Shown: piece by piece, positions 53,573 through 61,678 of the stretch | Position numbering within the stretch: position 1 is the first letter of the stretch | How the letters are laid out: every line of letters begins with the position of its first letter | Assembly: GCF_946482605.1 (NCBI RefSeq) | Contig: NZ_CAMLSE010000031.1 | Location: 31,114 to 95,113, forward strand | DNA from: an uncultured Dyadobacter sp. | Lineage (GTDB): Bacteria > Bacteroidota > Bacteroidia > Cytophagales > Spirosomataceae | Direction of reading: 5' to 3' | DNA length: 64,000 bases | The notes under the pieces: model-generated | What the model was told of the DNA's origin: nothing | The model's database searches: none | The model's input: only the letters and a program-made list of their open reading frames with translations | Position numbers and translations under genes: made by a program

Positions 53573-53998
53573 ATGTCGCTGACGGGCCCGATTGTGATTA
53601 TAGACGATGATGCGGACGATTTGTATATGATCGGCGCGATGCTGGACGAGCTTAGCATACCAAATCCGGTCCGGAATTTTGAAAATGGGCAATACGCGCT
53701 CGATTACCTGCTAACTACCTTGGAAAGCCCGCTTCTAATCCTGTGCGATGTGAATATGCCTGTTATGAACGGGCTTGAATTGAGGGATCAGATTGAGGCG
53801 GACCCGAACCTGAAAAAGAAGTCAATCCCATTTATTTTTCTGACCACATCCGACAGCTATGCACTAATTAGCCGGGCGTATTCAGGCACCATACAAGGAT
53901 ATTTTAAAAAGTGGGTCGACTTCGCCACGGGGCGATCAGAACTGGACCTTATTGTTGCCTATTGGAAATTTTGCCTGCATCCCAACAATTTTAAATAA
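53573..53998 (+). CDS. Single-domain CheY-like response regulator (fourth)
   Basis: A 141-residue receiver: VIIDDDADDLYMI (residues 8-20), phosphoacceptor D59 in ILCDVNMPVMNG, FLTTSDS for the Thr, and GYFKKWVDF for the Lys. The segment between D59 and the Thr is longer than in the others (LRDQIEADPNLKKKSIPFIF). There is no output domain. It is followed on the opposite strand by the YdaT-like/exonuclease genes. Confidence 0.92.
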   Translation: MSLTGPIVIIDDDADDLYMIGAMLDELSIPNPVRNFENGQYALDYLLTTLESPLLILCDVNMPVMNGLELRDQIEADPNLKKKSIPFIFLTTSDSYALISRAYSGTIQGYFKKWVDFATGRSELDLIVAYWKFCLHPNNFK

Positions 53999-54067
53999 GT
54001 CCTGCACGCAACACAATTTGCGTCACTTCCCTATTCGGCAAGCAGGCAACAAACTTTGCATCCAGCG

Positions 54068-54271
54068 CTAATCGCGCTTCTTGAAGAATTCCCTTGCCTT
54101 CTTAAGTCCTGTTGCGATGGCAACACCCTCTTCTGACCCTTCGTCCAGTAAGGCATTTGCGATTTCGACCGCCTTGTCACGGATCTTTTTCGGCTGGTTT
54201 TTGTAAGATGGAGGATAATCCCCGTTATACCAAGGCATAGGGTTCAAAGTTAACGTTGAAACTAATTTCAT
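54068..54271 (-). CDS. YdaT-like (DUF2188-type) small protein
   Basis: The first ATG (54271) overlaps the stop of the exonuclease gene (ATGA), but the family-like part starts at 54238: MPWYNGDYPPSYKNQPKKIR, then DKAVEIANALLDEGSEEGVA and IATGLKKAREFF. This is the small protein family often annotated as YdaT, whose members are about 55-65 residues long and of unknown role. The overlap suggests coupling to the exonuclease gene. Confidence 0.7.
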   Translation of the reverse strand: MKLVSTLTLNPMPWYNGDYPPSYKNQPKKIRDKAVEIANALLDEGSEEGVAIATGLKKAREFFKKRD

Positions 54272-55044
54272 TCGCCCGTCAGCTCGATCCAGGCCGGCGC
54301 GTGGTCACTGGCCCTCTCCCACCCTCTGACGTGCCGGTCAACGCCGGCGGCGATCAGCCGCGGCGTAATCTGCGGACTTAGCAAAAGGTGGTCGAGCCGA
54401 AGGCCGGCGTCGCGGCCATAGGCATTGCGCAGGTAATCCCAGAAAGTGTAAACTTTTTCTCCCGGGTGAAGGTGACGGATCGCGTCTGTCCAACCCTGAC
54501 TGACCAGCTCTTTGTACGCTTTGCGGGCCTGTGGGAAATACAACGCGTTATCCACCCAACGTTCAGGTTTGTAAACGTCCAACTCCGTAGGGATCACGTT
54601 GTAATCTCCTGCCAGCACGACCGGAACCTGTTCTGAAAGTAAATACTTCGCATGCTTCTTTAACCTTTTAAACCAGGCCAGTTTATAGTCAAACTTCGGC
54701 CCGGGCGCAGGGTTGCCATTGGGAAGATAAAGACAGCAGATCAGCATCCGGCCTGCGATCGCTTCGATATACCGGCTGTGGTCGTCAGCCTCATCACCTG
54801 GCAGCGTGTTCCGGACTTCTTGCAATTCCATCCCTCTGGCCAGAATCGCTACCCCATTCCACATTTTCTGCCCATGCCAAACAGCGTTATAGCCCAGTTC
54901 TAGTAGCTCGCGCTTTGGAAATTTGTCACTCGGCGCTTTCAGCTCTTGCAGGCAGACGACATCCGGCTGCTGCTCTTCCAGCCAACGCGCAAGCACTGGA
55001 AATCTTCCGTTAATACCGTTGATATTGAATGTAGCAATCTTCAT
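54268..55044 (-). CDS. xth: Exodeoxyribonuclease III
   Basis: A 258-residue endonuclease/exonuclease/phosphatase-fold enzyme that acts at abasic sites and 3' ends in base-excision repair. Catalytic landmarks: N7 in ATFNINGI, E34 in LQELKAPSD, the GDYNVIP loop (Asp and Asn), the LRLDHLLLS segment and the final SDHAPAW with the general-acid histidine. Its length fits the family. The YdaT-like gene overlaps its 3' end. Whether it is part of the island or core sequence is not clear, as an additional copy of this housekeeping gene on mobile DNA would not be unusual. Confidence 0.92.
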   Translation of the reverse strand: MKIATFNINGINGRFPVLARWLEEQQPDVVCLQELKAPSDKFPKRELLELGYNAVWHGQKMWNGVAILARGMELQEVRNTLPGDEADDHSRYIEAIAGRMLICCLYLPNGNPAPGPKFDYKLAWFKRLKKHAKYLLSEQVPVVLAGDYNVIPTELDVYKPERWVDNALYFPQARKAYKELVSQGWTDAIRHLHPGEKVYTFWDYLRNAYGRDAGLRLDHLLLSPQITPRLIAAGVDRHVRGWERASDHAPAWIELTGE

Positions 55045-55175
55045 TTACAGCGTAGTATTTCTCACAGCAGGACTTTAAAATCATGCCCTACGTTTTTAGA
55101 TAGCTTCTAAGTTGAGAGTCAGCGGGTCGCTCGGCACGGATTTGTCATAAAAAGCACGCAAACACTTTCCACGAC

Positions 55176-55658
55176 ATGAAAAAGTTAAACGGCCTATTTG
55201 AGCGCATGGCCAATCAAATCACCGCTTGGACCGGAAGCTCACCCGCGTTTCTCACCGCGTTTGTCATCGTTTTGATCTGGGCCGCGACAGGGCCGCTGTT
55301 CGGCTACTCGGCAACCTGGCAGCTGGTGATCAACACCGGCACCACAATCGTTACCTTCCTAATGGTGTTCATCATTCAGAAATCGCAGAATAAAGAATCA
55401 AAGGCTATCCAGCTCAAACTAAATGAATTGATAGCCGCCAGCCGCTTTGCCAGTAACCGGATGGTGGATATCGAAGATCTGACCGAAGAAGAGCTTAACG
55501 TGCTGCATAAATTTTACCAGAAGCTCTCCGACGAGTCCGAGAAGGATCAGGACATCCACAAATCACACTCCATTGACGCCGCTGACCATATGCAAAAAGA
55601 AAAACAACGAATTCAGCACCAGAAGGGGAAGAGCGATCAAGAAATGGAAGAGAATTGA
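55176..55658 (+). CDS. Low-affinity iron permease-like membrane protein
   Basis: A 160-residue protein with two hydrophobic helices (about 22-42 and 49-69: FLTAFVIVLIWAATGPLFGY, TWQLVINTGTTIVTFLMVFI), then the diagnostic IIQKSQNKESKAIQLKLNEL and a charged Gln/Lys/Glu-rich tail. This matches the low-affinity iron permease family (PF04120), many members of which are annotated from this short domain alone. Iron transport is not proven for bacterial members. It starts 131 bases from the exonuclease gene on the opposite strand (divergent). Confidence 0.85.
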   Translation: MKKLNGLFERMANQITAWTGSSPAFLTAFVIVLIWAATGPLFGYSATWQLVINTGTTIVTFLMVFIIQKSQNKESKAIQLKLNELIAASRFASNRMVDIEDLTEEELNVLHKFYQKLSDESEKDQDIHKSHSIDAADHMQKEKQRIQHQKGKSDQEMEEN

Positions 55659-55757
55659 TGTTGATCTCGGCCGGTCTTGAATGTGACTGGATATCTCAAT
55701 CTGGAAACGTTTTTAAAGGTAAATGGCTGCCCCCACTTTGGGAGCAGCCAAAAGCGG

Positions 55758-56123
55758 TTAATTCTCACTGGGAAGTAAGATCACATTGTTTGTAAAATAG
55801 ATTTTGACTTCTGCCAGCGGAAAATCTGTGTAGGGGATTTGCTTTGAGCATAGCACCCGGCCGTTTCCATCCTCGCAGGTAAGTATCCCGGTTGTTTCAT
55901 TGAGGTCTACTTTAAGCGTCCAGACTTGGAATTCCTCATTTTTCACCCTTGGATGATACTGCTGGAAAGCAATTTCGTCGATCAGCCAGTATGCTGCGGC
56001 TTTGAGCATCATGTGCCTGATGCCATCGGTGTACAAGATTCGTTTTACGACCGAATGACGATACCAGTTATCAGTGCCGGTAAATCCTGCGAGGTCTTGG
56101 AGTGTCAATTGCTGGGCTTCCAT
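55758..56123 (-). CDS. DUF6876-like protein
   Basis: I use the ATG at 56123; the frame is open to 56312 but the upstream part lacks protein character. The 121-residue product has the DUF6876 pattern: LAGFTGTDNWYRHSVVKRIL, YTDGIRHMMLKAAAYWLIDE, and a beta half with CEDGNGRVLCSKQIPYTDFP. These proteins are typical of mobile and accessory regions in many bacteria; role unknown. It is on the minus strand between the iron-permease-like gene (convergent) and the DUF2892 gene. Confidence 0.72.
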   Translation of the reverse strand: MEAQQLTLQDLAGFTGTDNWYRHSVVKRILYTDGIRHMMLKAAAYWLIDEIAFQQYHPRVKNEEFQVWTLKVDLNETTGILTCEDGNGRVLCSKQIPYTDFPLAEVKIYFTNNVILLPSEN

Positions 56124-56359
56124 TTTTTTGCTGTTTGTGGCCTCCACCGTTGGAGAACAATGCCCGCCAGCACCAGGCAAAGGCTGAAAAGGCAACACCC
56201 ACACGGGAGCGCAGTGAATGGAGCGGGCGGCGTGATTGACGTTCAGACTGCCAAGGTGCACCTTGCGTTGTTTCTCTGACGTGGCAGGCCACGATGAAAA
56301 ATATGAAAGCAAGTCTTCTGAATTGACGTTTTGGCTGCTGGATGCACCCCTCCTACCGG

Positions 56360-56641
56360 TCAGCCCATTAGTAGACTATTCCGACCGATCGCCTTGTTTA
56401 ATGGGCAAAAACCGGTGGTTGCCCTGGTAAGCAAAAAGCCACTTACAGCCGTGAGTCCTTTTCCGAGCAGGGAATCTTTTTTCTTTACAGCATAAGCCCC
56501 AATTGCTACCGCTGCGATGCCGGAGATAATGCGCTCGGTCGTCCCCACGTTTTGATTGTCCTTCACAGTCTCTACGGCCGCCTCGGTCTCTTCTTTGATC
56601 TTTTCAGTTGTGCTCAGCATAATATTGTGTAGTAAGTCCAT
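56360..56641 (-). CDS. YgaP-like (DUF2892) membrane protein
   Basis: Starting at the ATG at 56641 (56620 also possible), a 93-residue protein with a charged N-terminal helix (EETEAAVETVKDNQNVGTTE) and two hydrophobic helices: RIISGIAAVAIGAYAVKKK and LLGKGLTAVSGFLLTRATTG, ending CPLNKAIGRN. This is the DUF2892/YgaP-like inner-membrane family, often next to rhodanese genes; none is present here. Function is unknown. Confidence 0.75.
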   Translation of the reverse strand: MDLLHNIMLSTTEKIKEETEAAVETVKDNQNVGTTERIISGIAAVAIGAYAVKKKDSLLGKGLTAVSGFLLTRATTGFCPLNKAIGRNSLLMG

Positions 56642-56813
56642 CGCCCACGCAACAATAATTATACCATACAATTCAATTTGACTCGCGACGACCAATTTTA
56701 AGGCGACTCTGAAAACTTACAAGAAATTTTGGTATCTTAATATCACGCGCCTGTCGTGACTCGTTTAGCAGAACGTCGGGCCGGTACCGTAAACCAACCC
56801 CTCGACGTTAATT

Positions 56814-57134
56814 ATGATTGAAAATATAAGCCCTGATCTGAGCTCGGATGCGGTTAAGATCATCGAGTTGTGCCTGACAAAGCTAAGGCCTACACAATTG
56901 GAGCATCTGGACTCCCTTATAAAGAGATATCCTGCACTTGTAAGCGGGAGTTTTTTCCTTCGGTCCACTTCAACCGATGGCCAATACTTTGCTTTCCCCG
57001 CATCAACCTCAGAGGGTGACCATAACGTGGTCGCCTGGTCGCGGATAACTGGTAACCAGGAGCTTCTTTGCGCCTTTAATCTGGACCCGGTAGATCCTGC
57101 GATCGTGTATGTATACGCCCGGTTGGCAAGGTGA
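56814..57134 (+). CDS. Fragment resembling the alpha-amylase (GH13) C-terminal end
   Basis: A 106-residue frame whose second half (YPALVSGSFFLRSTSTDGQY, VVAWSRITGNQELLCAFNLD) resembles the beta-sandwich end of bacterial GH13 enzymes, which read LRYGRxYFR and LAFSRILxDxEVLV at this place. The catalytic barrel is absent and the upstream sequence shows no remnant of it. So this is either a gene fragment or a small stand-alone protein; I favour a remnant. Its last 59 bases overlap the 3' end of the convergent GAF kinase gene. Confidence 0.45.
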   Translation: MIENISPDLSSDAVKIIELCLTKLRPTQLEHLDSLIKRYPALVSGSFFLRSTSTDGQYFAFPASTSEGDHNVVAWSRITGNQELLCAFNLDPVDPAIVYVYARLAR

Positions 57135-58353
57135 TCAATACCGTTGTGCCAACGCCTTCCTTCGAGCTTATGGCGATTTGGCCTGAGTGGTTGCGGACAA
57201 TCTTTCTGCAAATGCTAAGACCGATCCCTTCACCTGGAAGTAGCCCGTTTGGCGCAAGCTGTGAGAAGATGTCGAAAATCTTTTCAAGTTGGGAGTTTTC
57301 GATCCCTATCCCGTTATCGGTCACCTGGATCTGCACAATCTGGCTAGATTGTAAATCTTCGCTTAAAATATCCAGCGATACAAGCGAGACACTGTTTACC
57401 GTAATCTGTAACGGCACATCAGCTTTTGAAAATTTGATAGCATTTTCAAACAGGTGTAAAAATAGCTGTTCAAGCTGGTCGGGCTTGCCTGTTATTACTG
57501 GAAGGATCCCAATATGGACCGATGCCGCCTTTGCTTCGAGCCTTGGACGCAGTTGGGTGCTCACCAGCCCGACGATGTATTCCAGGTCGGCCTGCTGGGC
57601 ATGGGAATGATCGGTTTGAAGACTGGAAAAATCAGAAAGGTCACGGATATAGTTGGAGAATTTACTCGCCCCGCTTTCGATTCTTAACGCCAGGTGCTCG
57701 GCCCTTTCCAGTTGCTTTTGTTTCAAGGCATCAATTAGCATACCACTAAAAGTACGAAGCTTGCGAAGCGGCTCTTGAAGGGTATGGCTTGATATATGCT
57801 GGTATTGCCGGTTTTCATCAAGTGAATCAGTTAACTGCCTGCTCAGGTTGCGGACGGCATGATCACTTTGCTCTAATAGCTCGACCTGCTGTAAATGAAA
57901 CGATATCAAATCTGCAAACGCGGCAAAGAGCCCCCGGATTTTCGAATTATCTAACTGCGCAGGCCTGGGGTCAATTGCGCACAGAGTCCCAAAAAACGCG
58001 CCGGATTTCAAAAAGATCGGATAGGAAATGTAGCTTTGAAACCCATACATGGCTGGTGTATGATGATTGCAATATGCGGGATCATCACTTACATGATCGA
58101 TCACAACAGCCTGGCCTGCATCGCGGATTTCATTACAAATTGTCGTCTCAACACGCAGCTCGCTTCCTGGCACAAGCCCAAAATTGATATCATCGCGGAT
58201 GCTGCACGTCACCCACCTGGTTTGGGTCACTCTTGCTACTGCCGCAAAGCCCATTCCGGTAGTCTGGCAAATCACATCCAAAAGGGACGGTAAAATCTCG
58301 ATTTTAGATACGCGGGCAATATCGTGGGCAAAGTCACTATTATCATAGGTCAT
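57076..58353 (-). CDS. GAF-domain sensor histidine kinase
   Basis: From the ATG at 58353, a 425-residue soluble kinase: a GAF domain (about 15-160, with AVVIDHVSDDPAYCNHHTPA and FGTLCAIDPRPAQL), then a HisKA box (ISSHTLQEPLRKLRTFSGML) with the phosphoacceptor His, and a HATPase domain with LFENAIKFSK (N box), VTDNGIGI (G1) and GLLPGEGIGLSICRKIV (G2). The HxLQEPLRK form is the one used by bacteriophytochrome-like kinases, often partnered by single-domain receivers such as those encoded at 48.9-54.0 kb. There are no membrane helices, so it senses an internal signal. Its 3' end overlaps the amylase-like fragment (convergent). Confidence 0.93.
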   Translation of the reverse strand: MTYDNSDFAHDIARVSKIEILPSLLDVICQTTGMGFAAVARVTQTRWVTCSIRDDINFGLVPGSELRVETTICNEIRDAGQAVVIDHVSDDPAYCNHHTPAMYGFQSYISYPIFLKSGAFFGTLCAIDPRPAQLDNSKIRGLFAAFADLISFHLQQVELLEQSDHAVRNLSRQLTDSLDENRQYQHISSHTLQEPLRKLRTFSGMLIDALKQKQLERAEHLALRIESGASKFSNYIRDLSDFSSLQTDHSHAQQADLEYIVGLVSTQLRPRLEAKAASVHIGILPVITGKPDQLEQLFLHLFENAIKFSKADVPLQITVNSVSLVSLDILSEDLQSSQIVQIQVTDNGIGIENSQLEKIFDIFSQLAPNGLLPGEGIGLSICRKIVRNHSGQIAISSKEGVGTTVLITLPTGRIHTRSQDLPGPD

Positions 58354-58570
58354 AATCGGGGTATTATCTATAAATGTACAAGCCAGCAGGCGATCACGCA
58401 AACGTTAGCCCTTTATAGGTGCTCATTGCCTTCACCCTAAACCTTCTTGCCGGTAACCTTTAAGGCTTAACGATGCTGTTGTAAGCACACCAGGAAAACA
58501 AGGATTTCAATAGGCATGAAAAACTGGCTGAACCTGCCAGCCTTTTACTACTCAAAATCAGATGAAATAA

Positions 58571-58603
58571 AAAGGCCGTAGCACCTATAAAAGGCGCTAC
58601 GGC
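58571..58603 (-). terminator. Terminator after the second FlbD-like gene
   Basis: On the minus strand GCCGTAGC and GCTACGGC pair perfectly (58596-58603 with 58575-58582) and a CTTTTTATTT run follows. It lies 43 bases past the stop codon at 58646. Confidence 0.8.
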
Positions 58604-58645
58604 AACATTCATTACAACCAATATAACAATGTTTGAAATCCTTGA

Positions 58646-58855
58646 TTAGGGGTTACGCCCGGCAGATGGTGACTGGATCAAATCCCTGATCGTCCTGACC
58701 GACTCCATTACATCTTTAAACAACCCGCCTTTTAGATAAATCCGGGTCATCCCCTTAGTTAGACGAGATTCGATTACATCCAAGGCAAGTATTTGATCCC
58801 TGTCAATTAAGATTTGCCTCGCTGAATTACCGTTAGTCAAAGTCAAGATGTTCAT
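58646..58855 (-). CDS. Small FlbD-like protein (second copy)
   Basis: A 69-residue protein related to that at 50630-50812 (shared LTLTNG start and TRIYxxGGxFxDV block). Compared with the first copy it has a four-residue insertion (SRLTKGMTRIYLKGG) and a longer polar tail (SPSAGRNP). It has its own terminator and no close upstream gene, so it is probably a single-gene unit. In this half of the island, too, a pseudo-receiver gene is nearby on the same strand. Confidence 0.65.
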   Translation of the reverse strand: MNILTLTNGNSARQILIDRDQILALDVIESRLTKGMTRIYLKGGLFKDVMESVRTIRDLIQSPSAGRNP

Positions 58856-59137
58856 ATCATGCGAGATTGATGGGTTAAAGCAGTGTTTTAACTTATACCT
58901 TATGCCGACACCATTACCGTGCCACCTTGCATTAATAGCTGAAAGTGAGCATAATACAACAGGAAACTACCTTTGGATGTAGCAGCATTGGTGACTATTT
59001 CCGCATTTTGGTCACAAGAATTGGCTCTTTCTTGTCGAACTCCGGGCTTCAATCAAAGAAACCTGTTTATCAGTTATTGAAAAAACAGGCCTTTGGATGT
59101 TCAGCCTTTCTCCAACACGCCGAGCCGCGTGTTGGGG
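58856..59137. other. Gap with a perfect hairpin beside the pseudo-receiver stop
   Basis: No gene is supported. CCAACACGC (59112-59120) and GCGTGTTGG (59127-59135) form a perfect 9-bp stem that starts 2 bases past the pseudo-receiver stop codon on the minus strand; there is no T-tract, so it may be a 3' end stabiliser or a factor-dependent terminator. Confidence 0.5.
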
Positions 59138-59560
59138 TCAAGAATGCAAAAGATCAGCTATGACCTGATATTTAACTCCATCATCGACATACGTACCACC
59201 TCTGAGCAGAGCATCGATTGCCTTAACATGCCGTGATGCCCCGGAAGAAACTGACAATAACCCATGCACGCCTTTATTGAGCAGGTGAAGCGCCTCATTT
59301 CGCATTTGCTGAAAGTTGCCGTATATCAACAGCGGAGTTTGGCTTGTTGCAGCTCTAATTTGGGAGACAACGCCCAAATCAACTTCTCTGCCCGCGCTAA
59401 TCACGTAAACTATCAAAGACAACTTTTCCATAAGTAGCGCCCCGATTAAGCTGTCAGCTTTGACTTCCCGAATCTGAGCTGCGGGTAAGTGCGTTGACAT
59501 TGTCCCACTTATCGCCCGGATCCCTTCCTTTTCCTCACCTACCAGAATCACACTTCCCAT
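59138..59560 (-). CDS. Receiver-like protein lacking the phosphoacceptor (pseudo-receiver, second copy)
   Basis: From the ATG at 59560, a 140-residue protein related to that at 52928-53311: TPLLIYGNFQQMRNEALHLL, GVHGLLSVSSGASRHVKAID and ALLRGGTYVDDGVKYQVIAD match the other copy at many positions. The loop that should hold the phosphoacceptor Asp reads VYVISAGREVDL, and in both copies this spot has the form G(K/R)xVDL. The receiver Lys is replaced (GLLSV). The start has a more typical receiver-like first strand (GSVILVGEEKEGIRAIS). Probably a ligand- or partner-binding receiver relative. Confidence 0.7.
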   Translation of the reverse strand: MGSVILVGEEKEGIRAISGTMSTHLPAAQIREVKADSLIGALLMEKLSLIVYVISAGREVDLGVVSQIRAATSQTPLLIYGNFQQMRNEALHLLNKGVHGLLSVSSGASRHVKAIDALLRGGTYVDDGVKYQVIADLLHS

Positions 59561-59834
59561 ACTCCTCTTGTCCTTCTTTATCGCGCTTTTTCTTCTATGA
59601 AGATACACACAATTGAAACCTTTTTCAAGTAGCTATGGGCGGAAACTGGCACCGGCAACGATAAATATTGGTGTACGCCGACATGTTGGCTATTCAGGAT
59701 TATCTATTAGAACTAAAAATGATGCACGTAAAATAAATAATCGGGCAAAAGACAACCTATTTCAAAATTCCGACACATAAAGTGCTTACTTTCAATACAC
59801 ATCTCAAGGAGTGACCTAGTCAAAAACATGTACT
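59561..59834. other. Gap before the cupin gene; no gene seen
   Basis: The frame of the pseudo-receiver gene stays open to 59608, but that stretch is a basic run without family similarity. The rest, up to 59834, is AT-rich and shows no clear hairpin or promoter box. Confidence 0.3.
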
Positions 59835-60389
59835 ATGAAAAGAAATGCATTCATTGCAACACTTCTGGCGTGGACGCCAGTGCCACCGTTAGTCGCTGCT
59901 AGCAGGCCAACTTTTGTTAAAGACGATAGAAAAGCGGTACTGGTGCGTGCAGGCGAAGATCGATCAGGGAAACCTTTCAAATGGCTGGATGCCACCTTTA
60001 CTGTGAAGGTGTCCGGAAATGACAACGAAGGAAGACTGGTAATCTTTGATACACTACGACCTGAAAAGGTTGGCCCTCCATTGCACCTACACACCGATTG
60101 TGACGAGTGGTTCTTAGTCATGGAAGGCGAATTCAAGTTTCAGGTTGGAGAACAGATCATGCGTTTAAAATCTGGGGATTCATTAACTGTACCAATGGGA
60201 ATGCCACATAGTTTTGTCAAGCAAAGTGAAGGAATTGCCAGGCTCATTGTAGGCCATCAGCCTGCAGGAAAGATGGAAGCATATTTTAGGACCGTCATCC
60301 AACAAGCAGACCAAACCATCGAAGGCAGGCGTGAACTGGCCGAAAGCCACGGCATGAAGATAGTGGGTCCACCGCTGAAGCCTGACTAA
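59835..60389 (+). CDS. Cupin-domain protein
   Basis: A 184-residue protein with a possible signal peptide (FIATLLAWTPVPPLVAAS) and one cupin domain: PPLHLHTDCDEWFLVMEGEF gives the HxH(x)E metal-binding block, and GDSLTVPMGMPHSFVKQSE the second cupin motif with the last His. It is like the quercetin-dioxygenase/YhhW-like single-cupin proteins, which bind metal and act as oxygenases, isomerases or binding proteins. Function unknown. It is the last plus-strand gene of the island before the AT-rich secreted pair. Confidence 0.82.
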   Translation: MKRNAFIATLLAWTPVPPLVAASRPTFVKDDRKAVLVRAGEDRSGKPFKWLDATFTVKVSGNDNEGRLVIFDTLRPEKVGPPLHLHTDCDEWFLVMEGEFKFQVGEQIMRLKSGDSLTVPMGMPHSFVKQSEGIARLIVGHQPAGKMEAYFRTVIQQADQTIEGRRELAESHGMKIVGPPLKPD

Positions 60390-60405
60390 TTGCTGATCAG
60401 CTCAA

Positions 60406-60438
60406 AATTTCTATAAGTTGTCTTATGTTAAATAGAAA
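60406..60438 (+). repeat. Second copy of the 33-bp direct repeat
   Basis: Matches 47921-47953 at 28 of 33 positions in the same orientation. It starts 17 bases past the cupin stop codon; the other copy starts 114 bases past the integrase stop codon. Confidence 0.5.
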
Positions 60439-60469
60439 CACTGGCCGATATATTTGGAGGACTAAACTG

Positions 60470-61675
60470 CTAAGGCATATTTAAAAATTGCGTGACAGCA
60501 CTATCTATCACATAGGTCATTTCCTTGGTAGCCTTATCTACGCATTTCTCATTGAGCTCGATTGCTTGTTGGGAAAAATCAATAACTTTATTATAACTAT
60601 TGATCATCTCTTTTTGTGCTTTCGCATCATTTATTTCCTGCCACTTACCGAGGGATTCGTGAAGCTGCTTTGTCATCTTAGGGATTAACATTATATTTTT
60701 CAATTTGCCTTCCTTATATTTATCGAAGAATTGATCCAAGGCTTCGTTTCTTGCCGCCTCATAGCCTTTTTCAAATGCCTTAGTAATGGCTTCTTGAAAA
60801 GGTTTATCATCTTTAAGGGATTGCTCAATGTATTCAACTACCATATCCTTTGACACCGCTATCAGCATTTTACTTGCTGCTGGGGCAACTAAGTAACCAT
60901 CTAGCACAGATATGACAGGATCCGTAAGATTCGAAAACTCTACTAATGACTGACCTAAAACTTGAATCAATTTTGCGGACTCAGAACGAGCGAATTCTGT
61001 CTCAATTTTATGATTGGATAAATCTTTTCTCAACTTATCCAATTGCTTTTGACATACGTCTATTCTTGTCAATAATGATTTCATGCTCGAAGCATTTTCA
61101 GCCGAAAAAGAATGTTTAGAAGCCATTTCCCTTGCACCGTTACGCATTAATTCTCTACGAGACTCTCCAAGTTCAACCAATTCTTGGCCGGCATGATAAT
61201 ATTTTAATGCTTCTTCTACTATTTGGATCTGCTGACTTGCGGCTGTTGGCAATTTTCGAGCTAGTTCGGGAGTACCCGCCTTTCCTGCTTCTACGGCTTG
61301 TGAGGCAACTGGTATAAGCTCTTTATACTTTACTAAACTCTTATCATAGTGCGATTTCACCCGTGAATATTTCTTTGCGATGGTTTCACTTTGAAGAATA
61401 GAGTTAACTACCCTTTGAGAAACGAAAGATCTCTTATCAAATCGAACTGCATTAATTATAATCGGCAGCTCCCAGTTGAAAGCTTGGTTATCTATAGAAG
61501 CAGCCAAGGCTGGCCAGGAACTACCGGGTGACAGTTCATCCATGAACGTGTTATCAAAAGATTGACTAAAATGAGACAGATCAACAACAGTCCACATTGA
61601 GAAATTCTGAGCTTTTGCGTTTATGCCAGTCAATATCAGCGATAACCATAAAAATTTAGCTGCTTTTGTAACCAT
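60470..61675 (-). CDS. Secreted helical protein, unknown function (AT-rich)
   Basis: A 401-residue product with a signal peptide (FLWLSLILTGINAKAQ). The rest is mostly alpha-helical with Lys/Glu-rich amphipathic stretches (for example SSMKSLLTRIDVCQKQLDKL) and one hydrophobic segment near residue 270-290. I recognise no family. It is much more AT-rich than the left part of the window, which suggests recent acquisition. The gene upstream (61679-62281) ends 3 bases before its start, so they form a two-gene operon, probably secreted partners. Confidence 0.65.
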   Translation of the reverse strand: MVTKAAKFLWLSLILTGINAKAQNFSMWTVVDLSHFSQSFDNTFMDELSPGSSWPALAASIDNQAFNWELPIIINAVRFDKRSFVSQRVVNSILQSETIAKKYSRVKSHYDKSLVKYKELIPVASQAVEAGKAGTPELARKLPTAASQQIQIVEEALKYYHAGQELVELGESRRELMRNGAREMASKHSFSAENASSMKSLLTRIDVCQKQLDKLRKDLSNHKIETEFARSESAKLIQVLGQSLVEFSNLTDPVISVLDGYLVAPAASKMLIAVSKDMVVEYIEQSLKDDKPFQEAITKAFEKGYEAARNEALDQFFDKYKEGKLKNIMLIPKMTKQLHESLGKWQEINDAKAQKEMINSYNKVIDFSQQAIELNEKCVDKATKEMTYVIDSAVTQFLNMP

Positions 61676-61678
61676 CTC

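Noticed and set aside
58524..58540. CTGGC/GCCAG hairpin upstream of the terminator at 58571
   Set aside because: Only a 5-bp stem with a 7-base loop; too weak to call beside the stronger terminator nearby.
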